Assembly: GCF_903828115.1 (NCBI RefSeq)
Contig: NZ_CAIKKU010000177.1
Coordinates: forward strand, 1-35,283
Length of the DNA stretch: 35,283 bases
Origin: an uncultured Thiodictyon sp.
Lineage (GTDB): Bacteria; Pseudomonadota; Gammaproteobacteria; Chromatiales; Chromatiaceae
Reading direction: 5' to 3'
A program made the position numbers and the translations under genes. Under the pieces are notes generated by a model. The model had not been told where the DNA came from and did not search any database. It worked only from the letters and a program-made list of their open reading frames with translations. Shown piece after piece: positions 16,662 through 26,422 of the stretch. Position 1 is the stretch's first letter, and each line of letters begins with the position of its first letter.

Positions 16662-17747
16662 GTGACCCAGCTCAAGAACGACACCTTCCTGCGCGCGCTG
16701 TTGCGCGAGCCCGTGGACTACACCCCCGTCTGGATGATGCGCCAGGCCGGGCGCTACCTGCCCGAGTACCGCGCCACCCGCACCCGGGCGGGCAGTTTCA
16801 TGGATCTGTGCATGAACCCGGAGCTGGCCTGCGAGGTCACGCTCCAGCCGCTGGAGCGCTTTCCGCTGGACGCGGCCATCCTGTTCTCCGACATCCTGAC
16901 GATCCCGGACGCCATGGGCCTGGGGCTCTATTTTGCCGAGGGGGAAGGGCCGCACTTCGACACCCCGGTGCGCACCGAGGCCGACGTGGCGCGGATCGCG
17001 GTGCCGGACCCGGAGGTCGAACTGCGCTATGTGATGGACGCGGTGAGCCTGATCCGGCGGGAACTTAAGGGGCGGGTGCCGCTGATCGGCTTCTCGGGCA
17101 GCCCCTGGACGCTCGCGACCTACATGGTGGAGGGGGGCGGAAGCAAGACCTATGCCCACACCAAGGCGATGATGTACGACCGCCCGCAACTGCTCCACGC
17201 CCTGCTGACCAAGGTGGCGGACGCCGTGGCAGTCTATCTCAACGCCCAGATCGCCCGCGGCGCCCAGGCGGTGATGATCTTCGACACCTGGGGCGGCGCC
17301 CTGACCCCGGCCAAGTACCGCGAGTTCTCGCTCGCCTACATGCAGCGGGTGGTGGCGGGCCTGACCCGGGAGGCCGAGGGGCGGCGGGTGCCGGCGGTGC
17401 TGTTCACCAAGAACGGCGGTCAGTGGCTGGACCGGATGGCCGACACCGGCTGCGACGCCCTGGGCGTGGACTGGACCACGGACCTGGCCGACGCCCGCCG
17501 CATGGTGAAGGATCGGGTGGCCCTCCAGGGCAACCTGGACCCCTGTGTCCTCTACGCCTCCCCCGAGCGGATCCGCGAGGAGGTGGCGGCGGTGCTCGCG
17601 AGCTTCGGCCACGGCAGCGGTCATGTCTTCAACCTGGGGCACGGCATCACGCCGGACGTCGACCCGGACCACGCGGGGGCCATGGTGGCCGCGGTCCATG
17701 AACTGAGCCCGGCCTACCACCGGGGGGCTGAGTCGAGCCTGACATAG
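16662..17747 (+). CDS. hemE: Uroporphyrinogen decarboxylase
   Basis: 361 residues from GTG 16662 ([20 protein letters not shown]). Family motifs: [14 protein letters not shown] near residue 25, [16 protein letters not shown] with the conserved Asp, [31 protein letters not shown], and [13 protein letters not shown] near the C-terminus. Length agrees with E. coli HemE (354). It decarboxylates the four acetate side chains of uroporphyrinogen III to coproporphyrinogen III in the cytoplasm, for heme and bacteriochlorophyll. The frame is open upstream to 16509, but that part lacks family similarity. Confidence 0.96.
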   Translation: MTQLKNDTFLRALLREPVDYTPVWMMRQAGRYLPEYRATRTRAGSFMDLCMNPELACEVTLQPLERFPLDAAILFSDILTIPDAMGLGLYFAEGEGPHFDTPVRTEADVARIAVPDPEVELRYVMDAVSLIRRELKGRVPLIGFSGSPWTLATYMVEGGGSKTYAHTKAMMYDRPQLLHALLTKVADAVAVYLNAQIARGAQAVMIFDTWGGALTPAKYREFSLAYMQRVVAGLTREAEGRRVPAVLFTKNGGQWLDRMADTGCDALGVDWTTDLADARRMVKDRVALQGNLDPCVLYASPERIREEVAAVLASFGHGSGHVFNLGHGITPDVDPDHAGAMVAAVHELSPAYHRGAESSLT

Positions 17748-17765
17748 CGAGGCTTTACCGTGAAA

Positions 17766-18000
17766 GTCGCGCAGCGACGCTGTGGGAGCGGCTTTAGCCG
17801 CGACGAGGCCTCGCGGGTGACCCGCGTGGCGTCGGCGTTCGCGCTGCGGCACCGCGTCGCGGCCGCAGTCTGCTCCCACAAGGAACTTTCATGTTCCGGG
17901 GTGATGGACGAGCCTTCATGGCGGTGAGCCGCGACGTGATCGCGCAAACTGCCATGGGCTCGTCGCGGCTGAAGCCGCTCCCACAGCGTCGCTGCGCGAC
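17766..18000. repeat. Inverted REP pair (REPIN-like), 42-bp arms
   Basis: The arms at 17766-17807 and 17959-18000 are inverted copies with one mismatch in 42 bases. Each contains GTGGGAGCGGCTTTAGCCGC (TTC in place of TTT in the other arm), a common gammaproteobacterial REP palindrome that is itself a hairpin. Between the arms lie 151 bases with another partial copy of the same ends (17855-17885, GCGGCCGCAGTCTGCTCCCAC). This fills most of the 356-base gap between hemE and the next gene; no coding sequence is visible in it. REP mobilisation usually depends on RAYT transposases encoded elsewhere. Confidence 0.85.
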
Positions 18001-18103
18001 GTCCAAACGCCTCGACCTCCGGTGCGCGAGCGCCCAGCGGCCGGTCGCGTAGCTGCGCTCGATGGTCGGCGCCTTTTGAGCCAGGTCTACCAGGAGCCCC
18101 AAG

Positions 18104-20146
18104 ATGCAAACACCAGATCGCCCGCTGGTCGCCCATGATGAGCGCGACGCCGGCCCCGCCGTTCCTCAGGTGGAACTGTTGTCGCGGGCGCCGGGTCCGG
18201 CGACGGTGCGTGAGCCCCTGCGCCAGGCGGCCCGTTTCAGGCTCTTCGCGGTGGTCTTCACCCTGATCCTGATCGGCGGGTCCTTGTGGAATTTCACCCG
18301 CCCCGCCCAGTACCGGGCGACCGCGACCGTGCTGATCGAGGTCCCCGAGGGGATCGGCTTTACTGCCGGGACGGCCGGTGCCGATCCCCAGAATGTCGCG
18401 GTCCAGGGCCGTATTCTGCTGGCCCAGGACCTCCTGGCGGACACCCTGGCGCGGGCGTTGTCCATTGACCCGGGGCTCAGCGCCCTGGACCCGGACGGCC
18501 TGCGGCGGCTCTTGGACGTCCAGCCGACCGCGGGGACCAATCTGGTCGAGTTGAGCGCGGTCGGTCCGGCCCCGGCGCAACTCGCGATTCTGGTGAACGC
18601 CTGGATCGAGGCCTATCTGGCGCGCCGACAGACCCAGATCGAGGGCGACGTAGGGACGGTCCAGGCGCGGCTCCAAGAGGAGTACGACCGCCTCGACGCC
18701 CAGAAGCGGGAGAAGGCCGCGGCGCTGGACCGTTACCGCCAGGAACACAGCATCGACACCATGGAGCAGGCGGGCAACCAGGCCCCGGCGCGGCTCGAGG
18801 CCCTGACCAAAGATCTGAACACCGCGCGTGCCGATGAGGTGAAGGCGCAGTCCCAACTCACGGCCTTGGACGAGGCGATCGCCCGCGGAGAGCAGGTCGT
18901 GCCGCCCGCCGAGCAGGGCGCCGTGCAGCAGATGGAGCAGGAGGCCGCCAAGCGTCGCGCCGATCTCGCGGTCCTCTCCCAGCGCTACACCAAGGTCTAT
19001 CTGGACAGCGAGCCGAGCCTGAAGGAATTGCCCGGCGAGTTGGCCCGGTTGGAGGCGCGGATCAAAGAGCAGCTGACCAAGGGCCGGAACTTCCTGCGTT
19101 CCGGCCTGACCCGGGAACTGGACCGGGCGCGCCGCCAGATCCGCCTCCTGGAGCAACAACTCGGCGTCCAGCGCTCCGAGGCGTCGCGTTTCACTGCCCG
19201 CTTCGCCCGCTACGAGACCCTGAAGCAGGACCTGGCGCGGGTCGATGAACAGCATCGCGACCTGGAAAAGCGCCTGATCGAGGTCAGGACCAAGGCCCCG
19301 GCCCGGTATGCCCAAGTCAAGGTGGTGGAGCCCGCCTTTGCCCCCCATCGCCCCTTCCAGCCCGATTATTGGCGGGACTTCCTCTACAACCTGGTCGCCG
19401 CGGGGGCGACGGCGCTCCTGGCCATACTCCTCCTGGAGTTCCTGACCCGGCGCGAACGCTCGCAGGAGGAACAGCAGCCGGTCACCGGGGTGCGGGTCTT
19501 CGCGTCCCAACCCGCGCCCCAGGCACTGACCGAGCGTACCGCCGACCACGCCTTTGCCGCCCGGCGGGCCCCCGAGGCCCTGGATGCGGACGAGGTACGG
19601 CGCCTGCCGGGTGCCATCGAGCGCGAGTTGCTGGCGGCCGAGGTCCGCGCCCTGACCGAGCTCGCGGACCCGGCCACCCGGCAATTGATCGGCCTGCTCC
19701 TGTCCGGGCTCACCCCGCGGGAGTGCGCGGACCTGGACGAGACGGACATCGATCTGGCGGGCGGGCAGGTACGGGCGCCCGATGACGGGCGCGTGCTCGC
19801 CCTGAGCCCGGCCCTGGCGGCGCTGCTGGCCGGGCATCAGCCGGTCCCCCTGTGGTCCGGAGACCCGACGGCCGGGGGGGCCGCGGGGCTCATGGCACGC
19901 ATCGGGCTCCTGGCCCACGATGCCGGCCTGTCACACCCTACGGAGGTGGACGCCGCCGCGTTGCGCCACACCTACATCTGCTACCTGGTGCGCCAGGGCG
20001 CCCGCCTGACCGAGATCGAACGGGTCATTGGCCGCCTCCCGGCCGCGGAGCTGACCCGCTACGGCGTCTACAGCCCGAGCGGGGCGGCCAAGCCGCTGGG
20101 GCAGGTCGCGCTGGATTATCCGGTTTTTGCCGACTGCGTTTCCTGA
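18104..20146 (+). CDS. Polysaccharide co-polymerase (Wzz/GumC-like) fused to a tyrosine-recombinase-like domain
   Basis: 680 residues, ATG 18104 behind AGGAG (18092-18096). Residues 46-64 are a membrane helix (LFAVVFTLILIGGSLW). Residues 65-165 resemble the Wzz domain (QYRATATVLIEVPEG). Residues 175-395 are a long coiled coil, followed by a VVEPAFAPHRPFQPD box (408-420) and a second helix (427-447). This is the layout of polysaccharide co-polymerases that set chain length. In place of a BY-kinase, residues 524-656 resemble the catalytic fold of tyrosine recombinases: LLLSGLTPRECADLDETDID, AALRHTYICYLVRQGARLTE (R621, H622), then a tyrosine (Y653 or Y656). The first Arg is shifted and the His/Lys before LRHT is missing, so it is probably inactive as a recombinase. 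No other polysaccharide gene is nearby. Confidence 0.8.
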   Translation: MQTPDRPLVAHDERDAGPAVPQVELLSRAPGPATVREPLRQAARFRLFAVVFTLILIGGSLWNFTRPAQYRATATVLIEVPEGIGFTAGTAGADPQNVAVQGRILLAQDLLADTLARALSIDPGLSALDPDGLRRLLDVQPTAGTNLVELSAVGPAPAQLAILVNAWIEAYLARRQTQIEGDVGTVQARLQEEYDRLDAQKREKAAALDRYRQEHSIDTMEQAGNQAPARLEALTKDLNTARADEVKAQSQLTALDEAIARGEQVVPPAEQGAVQQMEQEAAKRRADLAVLSQRYTKVYLDSEPSLKELPGELARLEARIKEQLTKGRNFLRSGLTRELDRARRQIRLLEQQLGVQRSEASRFTARFARYETLKQDLARVDEQHRDLEKRLIEVRTKAPARYAQVKVVEPAFAPHRPFQPDYWRDFLYNLVAAGATALLAILLLEFLTRRERSQEEQQPVTGVRVFASQPAPQALTERTADHAFAARRAPEALDADEVRRLPGAIERELLAAEVRALTELADPATRQLIGLLLSGLTPRECADLDETDIDLAGGQVRAPDDGRVLALSPALAALLAGHQPVPLWSGDPTAGGAAGLMARIGLLAHDAGLSHPTEVDAAALRHTYICYLVRQGARLTEIERVIGRLPAAELTRYGVYSPSGAAKPLGQVALDYPVFADCVS

Positions 20147-20160
20147 CCTTGGTTTGCGGA

Positions 20161-20859
20161 TCAAAGCGGCCAATCGGGATTCGACCCCTGCGCCGGGCGA
20201 TAGGTGGGCGCGTTCTCCGCCACCGCCCAGCGAATCAATTTCGCGGTCCGCTCGCCGATCCCGGGCACGGTGGCCAGGTCGGCCACGGGGGCGGCCATCA
20301 CCGCCTCGATGGTGCCGAAGCGCTCCAGCAGCCCTTTGGCGCGCGCCGGGCCGATGCCGGGCAGGCCCTGGAGGATGTGCTGCTGCACCCGCACCTTGCC
20401 GCGCGGACGCAGACCTTTGCGGGGCAGAGCGCCGGTGGCGAAGGTGCGCGCCTGACGCGCGGCGAACAGCATCAGTGCGGCGGTCTCCTGCGGGTCCATG
20501 GAGCGCAGCAACGGGATACCGAGGAACAGGGTCAGCGCGATCAGGGCACCCTGGATCGCCTCGCGGTGCATCCGGCACTCGCCCAGGTCGCGAGTGGTGC
20601 CTTCCAGAATCAGGGCCGTGCGCAGCGGCGCATTCGCCAACCGCAGCCCCTGTGAAAAGAGCCGGCCGTCCTTGATGGAGGCGACGAGATCCGGCAGGGT
20701 CTTGCGCTCGAAGAGCAGCGCCTCGTCCACCCGATAGTCGCCGAGCGGCAGCCGCTCTACCCGGGTGACCACGTCGGTGCGGCGGCGCAGGGTTTCCAAG
20801 ACCGCGCCGGCGGCTTCGCGGTCATCGACGACGACGCGAAAGGTTTGACTGGCGGCCAT
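20161..20859 (-). CDS. ERCC4/XPF-type nuclease with HhH domain
   Basis: 232 residues from ATG 20859 (MAASQTFRVVVDDREAAGAV). The ERCC4 nuclease motif is complete: D13-R14, GDYRVD (40-45) and ERKTLPDL (51-58). The C-terminal third holds helix-hairpin-helix motifs (LQGLPGIGPARAKGLLERFG and LATVPGIGERTAKLIRWAV). XPF/MUS81-like nucleases cleave branched or flap DNA; bacterial stand-alone members are not well characterised. It converges with the upstream gene, 14 bases apart. A longer in-frame start at 20967 lacks family character. Confidence 0.85.
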   Translation of the reverse strand: MAASQTFRVVVDDREAAGAVLETLRRRTDVVTRVERLPLGDYRVDEALLFERKTLPDLVASIKDGRLFSQGLRLANAPLRTALILEGTTRDLGECRMHREAIQGALIALTLFLGIPLLRSMDPQETAALMLFAARQARTFATGALPRKGLRPRGKVRVQQHILQGLPGIGPARAKGLLERFGTIEAVMAAPVADLATVPGIGERTAKLIRWAVAENAPTYRPAQGSNPDWPL

Positions 20860-20893
20860 CGGCTGGTATCGGTGCGCGCACAGCGGTCGCCGC

Positions 20894-21532
20894 TCAGGGC
20901 GCGTGCGCGTCGGCCGGAACCCCATTGAAGAACTCGACGACCCCGGTGGCCAGCGAATACTCGGCACCGACGACCATCAATCCCTCATCTTCGGTCAGTT
21001 GCTCCAGGATCTCCGAGCCGTGCCGCAGATGGCTGACCGAGACGCCGACGTTGGCCCGCACCGCATGCCGCACCAGTGCCTCCATGTCGTGCCGCAGTTC
21101 GGTCCTCAGCAAGCCCTCGACGGATGGGCGGACCCGGTCCACGATCGAACGCAGGTTGCGCGATTGGCTCGCCGTCGGCCGCTGCAACTCCTCCACGGTG
21201 GCGAGTACCGCCCCGCATTGCGAGTGCCCGAGCACCACGACCAGCCGGGTGAGGTACCGCTCGGCCGCGAACTCCACGCTGCCGATCTGGGACGGCGACA
21301 CGATGTTCCCCGCCACCCGGATGACGAACAGGTCACCAAAACCCTGGTCGAAAACGAGCTCCGCCGGCACCCGCGAGTCCGAACAACCCAGCACGATCGC
21401 GAAGGGCCGTTGCCCCTGCGCCAGTTCAGCGCGCCGCGCATGACTTAAGAGTGGCTCGCGGCGCTGTTCGCCCGCGACAAAGCGCCGGTTTCCCGCGCGC
21501 AGGCGCCCCAGTGCCTCAAGTGCCGAAATCAT
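20894..21532 (-). CDS. Beta-class carbonic anhydrase
   Basis: 212 residues, ATG 21532 behind GAGAGG. The zinc ligands are C50 (in CSDSRVP with the D52-R54 dyad), H103 and C106 (GHSQCGA). FVIRVAGNIV is also typical. It interconverts CO2 and bicarbonate; with no signal peptide it is cytoplasmic and would serve carbon fixation or bicarbonate-using carboxylases. The length is normal for the family. Confidence 0.93.
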   Translation of the reverse strand: MISALEALGRLRAGNRRFVAGEQRREPLLSHARRAELAQGQRPFAIVLGCSDSRVPAELVFDQGFGDLFVIRVAGNIVSPSQIGSVEFAAERYLTRLVVVLGHSQCGAVLATVEELQRPTASQSRNLRSIVDRVRPSVEGLLRTELRHDMEALVRHAVRANVGVSVSHLRHGSEILEQLTEDEGLMVVGAEYSLATGVVEFFNGVPADAHAP

Positions 21533-21813
21533 CGCTGCCTCTCATCTTCGTTCCCACCGCTAAGATGCGGCGACTATTCGCCCGCGCCCCGCTGCGCGTC
21601 CAATCCGTCGGCTGGTCAGCGGGCGCTTGCGCGCGATCGAGGGCGAAGTGTAGACCATGTTCCGGACCTTAGGCGAACGCGGGCCAAGGCTGCGGGCGAC
21701 CTGTCGCGAGCGCCCCGGCGCCGGGTACCGCGCGGCCGACCACCGTCGCCGCGCGACTTCAGGTCAGGGTGCTACACTGGGGTTAATGGCCGTAACTGCC
21801 CGTGGCAACATCT

Positions 21814-22478
21814 ATGTCTCAGACCGTCCTTGCCGAAGGGCGCCGGGGCCGACTGGACCGGACGCCCGCTCCGCCGCCTGCCGGGCCCCCCTCCCAGGCC
21901 GGCCGCTGCTGCTCCGAGGAGGAGTACTGGAACACCTACTACCTCGAGTCCGACCTCCATTACGAATGGAACAACGGCCGCCTGGAGGAGAAGCCCGTGT
22001 CCGACTCTGCATCGAGGCACTGTCGGATAAGAAGCGCGCCGACAGCGAGCGCGACGCGGTGGTCAAGAAGGCTGAGTATGCCGCCGGGGGCGTCCCGGAG
22101 TATTACATCCTGCACCGCGAGCCCGAGCGTCAAGCCTTCTTCACCCGCACGGCCGCGGGGGTCTATGTCCCGCTCGCGCCCGCGCAGGGCCTGATCCACT
22201 CGCGCGTGCTGCCGGGGTTTGCGTTCCGCCTGACCGACCTCTGCCGCCGCCCCGACCACGACACCCTGCGCGATGATCCCGTCTACCGCGCCTTCGTGGT
22301 GCCCGGCTGGCAGGAGGCCGAGCGGCGGGCCGCGGCCGAGGGACAGGCCCGGGAGGCAGCCGAACGGCGGGCCCAGGCCGAAACCTCGCGCGCCGACACC
22401 GCGCAAGCCGCGTTGCGCCAGGCCGAAGCGCGCGCCCGGGCGGCCGAGGAGGTGCTCGCCCGCCTGCGGTCCCAATGA
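21814..22478 (+). pseudogene. Uma2-family (DUF820) protein, internally deleted and frameshifted
   Basis: ATG 21814 opens MSQTVLAEGRRGRLDR, with the N-terminal helix-strand SEEEYWNTYYLESDLHYEWN and NGRLEEKPVSD typical of Uma2 proteins. This frame then loses the family. The other frame continues with CIEALSDKKRADSERDAVVK, YAAGGVPEYYILH and FAFRLTDLC up to a stop at 22478, ending in a coiled-coil tail rich in Ala and Arg. The middle part with the first catalytic residues is absent, so the join near 22000 marks both a deletion and a frame change. Intact members are PD-(D/E)XK-fold proteins of unclear role that are often present in many copies. Confidence 0.7.
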
Positions 22479-22600
22479 CATCGTCCAGCGCAGCGTCCCG
22501 CCAAAGCCCCTTACCATAGCGCGCATCGCAGCGTTGCTACCTCCCGGAGCCGCAATGTCTGGCACCAGCGTGCCCCCGCCCGGGAGTCAAGCGATGCGCG

Positions 22601-24274
22601 CTAGCGCCGCGCCTTTCCCCAGGTATCCTTGAGCCCCACGGTCAGATTGAAGACCGGGCGTTGCGGCGTGCCGTCCGCGTCGGCGACGAAATAGCCCTCG
22701 CGCTCGAACTGGCAGCGCTCCCCGGGCGCCACCCCGGCGAGCGAGGGCTCCACCAGTACGTCGGTGAGCACGGTGAGCGAGTGCGGATTGAGATCGTCCA
22801 GGAAATTCCCGCCGCCCGCCCCCGGCACCGGGACACTGCACAGCCGGTCATAGAGCCGCACCTCGCAGGGCACCCCTTGGGCGGCGGCGACCCAGTGGAT
22901 GACACCCTTGACCTTGCGTCCCTCCGGGTTGCGGCCCAGGGTGTCCAGGTCCGCGGTGGCGCGCAGTTCAATGACCTGCCCGTCGGCGTCCTTGATGACC
23001 CGCTCGCAGCGGATCACATAGGCGTTGCGCAGCCGCACCTCGCCCCCCGGGACCAGGCGCTTGAAGCCCTTGGGCGGCTCCTCGGCGAAGTCGTTGCGGT
23101 CGATCACGATTTCGCGTGCGAAGGGGACCTGGCGCGTCCCCAACTCGGCGATCTTGGGGTGGTTGTCGGCCGCCATCTCCTGGACCTGCGCCTCCGGGAT
23201 GTTCTCGATGACGACCCTGAGCGGGCGCAGGACCGCCATGCGCCGGGGGACACTGGCGTCCAGGTCGTCGCGGATGGCGCTCTCCAGGAGCGCCATCTCC
23301 ACCCGGTTGTCGGCCTTGGTCACCCCGATGCGCTCGCAGAAGTCGCGGATGGAGGCGGGCGTGTAGCCGCGGCGGCGCAGCCCGGCGATGGTCGGCATCC
23401 GCGGGTCATCCCAGCCGCTGACGTGCCCCTCGCTGACGAGCTGGGTCAGGAGCCGCTTGCTCATCACCGTGTATTCCAGATTGAGCCGGGAGAACTCGAT
23501 CTGGCGCGGCTTGCAGGGAACCGAGACGTGGTCCACGCACCAGTCGTAGAGCGGGCGGTGGTCCTCGAACTCGAGCGTGCAGATGGAGTGGGTGATGCAC
23601 TCCAGTGCGTCGGAGATGGGGTGGGTGTAGTCGTAGGTCGGGTACAGGCACCAGAGGCTGCCGGTCTGGTGATGGATCACCCCGTGGCGGATACGGTAGA
23701 GCACCGGGTCGCGCAGGTTGATGTTGGGGGAGGCCATGTCGATGCGGGCGCGCAGGCTGCGGGCGCCGTCCGGGAACTCACCGGCGCGCATGCGCGTGAA
23801 CAGATCCAGGTTCTCCGCGATGGGGCGGTCGCGCCAGGGGCTCGCCCGGCCCGGCTCGGTCAGGGTGCCGCGGTACTGCCGGACCTCCTCGGCGTCGAGG
23901 TCACAGACATAGGCGAGCCCCTTGCCGATCAGCTCGATCGCAAAGCCGTAGAGCTGCTCGAAATAGTCCGAGGCGAAATAGAGCCGGTCGCCCCAGTCAT
24001 ACCCCAGCCAGCGCACGTCCGCCTGAATGCTGTCGACGAACTCCTCGTCTTCCTTGCTCGGGTTGGTGTCGTCAAAGCGCAGGTTGCAGGTCCCCGGGTA
24101 GTCCTGGGCCAGGCCGAAGTTGAGACAAATCGACTTGGCGTGCCCGATGTGCAGATACCCGTTGGGCTCCGGCGGGAAACGGGTGGCGATGCGCTGGTGG
24201 CGGCCGGCGGCTAGGTCCTCCTCGATGATCTGACGGATAAAATTGCTGCGCGGCGAATCGTTGGGGTCAGTCAT
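22601..24274 (-). CDS. glnS: Glutaminyl-tRNA synthetase
   Basis: 557 residues, ATG 24274. The class I signatures are HIGH at 42-45 ([14 protein letters not shown]) and the KMSKS-like VMSKRLL (270-276). NLRFDDTNP and the acceptor-binding region ([20 protein letters not shown]) are typical of GlnRS. The C-terminal half has the two anticodon-binding beta barrels ([20 protein letters not shown], then [11 protein letters not shown]). Length matches E. coli GlnS (554). It charges tRNA-Gln in the cytoplasm. Confidence 0.97.
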   Translation of the reverse strand: MTDPNDSPRSNFIRQIIEEDLAAGRHQRIATRFPPEPNGYLHIGHAKSICLNFGLAQDYPGTCNLRFDDTNPSKEDEEFVDSIQADVRWLGYDWGDRLYFASDYFEQLYGFAIELIGKGLAYVCDLDAEEVRQYRGTLTEPGRASPWRDRPIAENLDLFTRMRAGEFPDGARSLRARIDMASPNINLRDPVLYRIRHGVIHHQTGSLWCLYPTYDYTHPISDALECITHSICTLEFEDHRPLYDWCVDHVSVPCKPRQIEFSRLNLEYTVMSKRLLTQLVSEGHVSGWDDPRMPTIAGLRRRGYTPASIRDFCERIGVTKADNRVEMALLESAIRDDLDASVPRRMAVLRPLRVVIENIPEAQVQEMAADNHPKIAELGTRQVPFAREIVIDRNDFAEEPPKGFKRLVPGGEVRLRNAYVIRCERVIKDADGQVIELRATADLDTLGRNPEGRKVKGVIHWVAAAQGVPCEVRLYDRLCSVPVPGAGGGNFLDDLNPHSLTVLTDVLVEPSLAGVAPGERCQFEREGYFVADADGTPQRPVFNLTVGLKDTWGKARR

Positions 24275-24645
24275 AATGCTCGGGGTCGGCAGAAAAGGGA
24301 CGGGCCAAGGGGAGTCCGTTGGACCTTGAGGGGGCTATTCTAGCGCCCCCGGGGCGCGACGGGGGCAGTAGCGGCATGGAACCTGCTGCGCCCGGCGGAA
24401 GTTTTGGGGCTGCCCAATCGCGGCCGACGCTCACTTGGAAACCTCTCGACCGGTCAGCTTCCGGAGTCAGGACCGTAGCGAGGGGACGGTAATCCGTCAG
24501 CGGGAAACGGTTGGGCCCCGCGCGCACGCATCTGGAGTCCAAGGCTTCAGCCTTGGCGCCACCCTCCAAGGCTGAAGCCTTGGACTCCAGGGACTTGGGC
24601 TGGCAGCGGCTACTTGCCCAGCCGCGACGCCAGGGAACGAGAGAC
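24275..24645. other. Intergenic stretch upstream of glnS, no gene seen
   Basis: 371 bases between the glnS start and the end of the NACHT relic. The reading frames crossing it show no family character. The only structure found is the perfect inverted repeat at 24532-24590 (separate entry). The glnS promoter should lie here; no clear -35/-10 pair was identified. Confidence 0.5.
24532..24590. repeat. Perfect 25-bp inverted repeat
   Basis: The arms are 24532-24556 and 24566-24590, exact inverted copies (CTGGAGTCCAAGGCTTCAGC and on to CTTGG), with a 9-base loop. Each arm also contains a smaller palindrome (AAGGCTTCAGCCTT). This is a REP-type doublet; it has no T-run on either side, so a rho-independent terminator is unlikely. 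Confidence 0.85.
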
Positions 24646-25798
24646 TCACTCAAGGAATGCGGCATCGTTACTCGTTTGTAGCCGCTCAAGGTCCTCGGCG
24701 AGCTCGCCCCGAAGGTCCGAGGTTAATCCCTCTCCGAAGAAGAGCAGAATAAATGCCTTATCCCGGACAGTCAGGTCCGCACAGCCTGAAAGGTAAGGTG
24801 GACGAAGCTGAACTGGCGGTCGCCGATCTCCACCAGCAGCCCGGCGCGTTCCTGGACGAACTCGATGAAGGCGGTGGCGAGGTGATCAGGATCGGCAGGC
24901 GCTCGTCCTACTGATAGTTGAACGCCTCGCCATCGGCCCGGTGGACATAGCGTCGCTGCAGGGCCTCGGAGCGGCCTACCAGGGCGAGAAAGCGCAGCAA
25001 GGTGGTCTTGCCGGAGCCGGGGTCGCCGAGGACGACATGGCGCCCGCCGCGGGCGAGAAGTTCCTGCGGGTCGCGGCGGGCGACCGCACGGTCGTCCTCG
25101 TCCGCCCCCTCGGCGACCACGCAGAGTGGGATGAAGATGTTCTCCATCGGCACGTTGCGGGTCGCCTCGTCCTTGCGCATCGACATGCCGACGAACTCGA
25201 TGCCGCCGTGATCGTTTTTCAGCGCCCGGTCATAGCGGGTGCGCTGCTGTTGGATGGTCTTGCGGCGGGCGGTGCCGTCGGCAAAGAGTTCGGGATAGTA
25301 ATAAAGCCCGATGGCGGGGGTCTGGATGAAGAGTGACTGGATCTGGGTGTGGCCCCAGTGCTCCAGCTCGAAGGCGAGCTTGTGCTTGTCACGCAGGCGG
25401 GAGAACCAGGCGACATCGCCGCCGTCCTTGCGGGTGGCGGACTCGACCGGGTCCTGGGGGGTCACGAGTACCCATTTCGCGAGACCTGTCTTGTGCTCCT
25501 TCAGTTGGTCACGGGTCTTGAGCAGGGATGCTTCGATGTCCTTGCGATGGTCGGCGCTGAGCGGCGTCGGGTAGAACTTGTGCTGATAGCCCACCGCGAT
25601 GCCTTGCGCACTCGCCTGAAAGGCGTCGAGACCGCGGAAATCACCGGCCCGGTCGTCGAACAGCGTCAGGTTCTCGCCCCGGCGGCGGGCGTCGTGGAAC
25701 AACAGCAGGTTGACGACACGGGCGAACTCCTTGCCGCTGGCGGCGCTCTTCGGGGGCAGCAGGTCGTAAAGGGTCCGGGTCTCCGGGATGCCGCTCAT
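24646..25798 (-). pseudogene. Nuclease-NACHT (STAND) NTPase with deleted centre
   Basis: From ATG 25798 an intact frame of 296 residues begins with a PD-(D/E)XK-like domain: FRGLDAF (D58) and VGYQHKFYPTPL (Q72, K74). It continues to a NACHT P-loop (VVLGDPGSGKTTLLRFLALV, about 256-275) and stops at 24908, soon after the P-loop. Immediately downstream, in another frame, comes the typical end of such proteins: HLATAFIEFVQERAGLLVEI and DRQFSFVHLTFQ (about 24794-24890). After a further frame change comes a C-terminal tail ending LERLQTSNDAAFLE at 24646. Walker B and most of the NTPase and sensor region are gone. Intact nuclease-NACHT proteins are anti-phage defence factors. Confidence 0.7.
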
Positions 25799-25984
25799 GG
25801 GGTCTCTCCTGCTGCCGGTGCCCTGCTCGGGCCGCTGAGGATCAGAACTGACATTTATGTATTGGCCGTCGGTGCCCGGCCCAGGACTTGAGGGCCGACC
25901 GAACGCCGCGGACCGCGCGGCCAGGCTTTGCTACAGTAGGAGAGCGGCCGACCCGGCCGCGACCGACGACTCGAGGAGGCTCCC

Positions 25985-26305
25985 ATGCTCGTGACCTTTG
26001 AAACCCAGGCCCATGCCAACATCACCATGTTCGGCGAGGTGGCGGTCACCCTGCTGAAGCTCATGGGCTTGAGCGGCACCGTGCCGGGGGCCCTGCTGGC
26101 GGCCGACGTGCCGGCCGCGCTGGAGCGGCTGCGCCAGGTCGTCGCCGAGCAGGCGGACCTGCCGCTCGACCCCGCGGGCGAGCCCGCCGCCAAAGACCAT
26201 GGGGAAGAACGCCATGTGAGCCTGGGCCACCGCGCCCTGCCGCTGGTCAAGCTCCTCGAAGACGCCGCGGCGGCTGACCAGAACGTGATGTGGGATACCC
26301 CGTAG
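25985..26305 (+). CDS. DUF1840 family protein
   Basis: 106 residues, ATG 25985 behind AGGAGG. MLVTFETQAHANITMFGEVA, LLKLMGLSGTVPGALLAADV and the C-terminal LPLVKLLEDAAAADQNVMWD match the DUF1840 family along its whole length. No function is known. The length is normal, and the gene stands alone between convergent and divergent neighbours. Confidence 0.88.
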   Translation: MLVTFETQAHANITMFGEVAVTLLKLMGLSGTVPGALLAADVPAALERLRQVVAEQADLPLDPAGEPAAKDHGEERHVSLGHRALPLVKLLEDAAAADQNVMWDTP

Positions 26306-26422
26306 GGCGCACCGGCGGTCAAGGCTTTACCGCGATCGTGACCGGGCACCCAGGTATTTGTCGTGTGCGATCGAACCGTCAGGGCGGCGCCGAGAGATGG
26401 CGCAACCGCTGGGCGTTGTTCC

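Noticed and set aside
17714-19918. Long minus-strand reading frame opposite the co-polymerase gene
   Set aside because: It is the antisense shadow of a GC-rich gene; no membrane, domain or ribosome-site evidence.
18104-20146. Working integrase with an attachment site
   Set aside because: The recombinase-like part lacks the His/Lys before LRHT and has a shifted first Arg, it is fused to a membrane protein, and no att-like direct repeats or tRNA gene are nearby.
24267-24689. 140-residue frame upstream of glnS
   Set aside because: It crosses the perfect inverted repeat and an intergenic stretch, shows no family character and ends over the glnS start.
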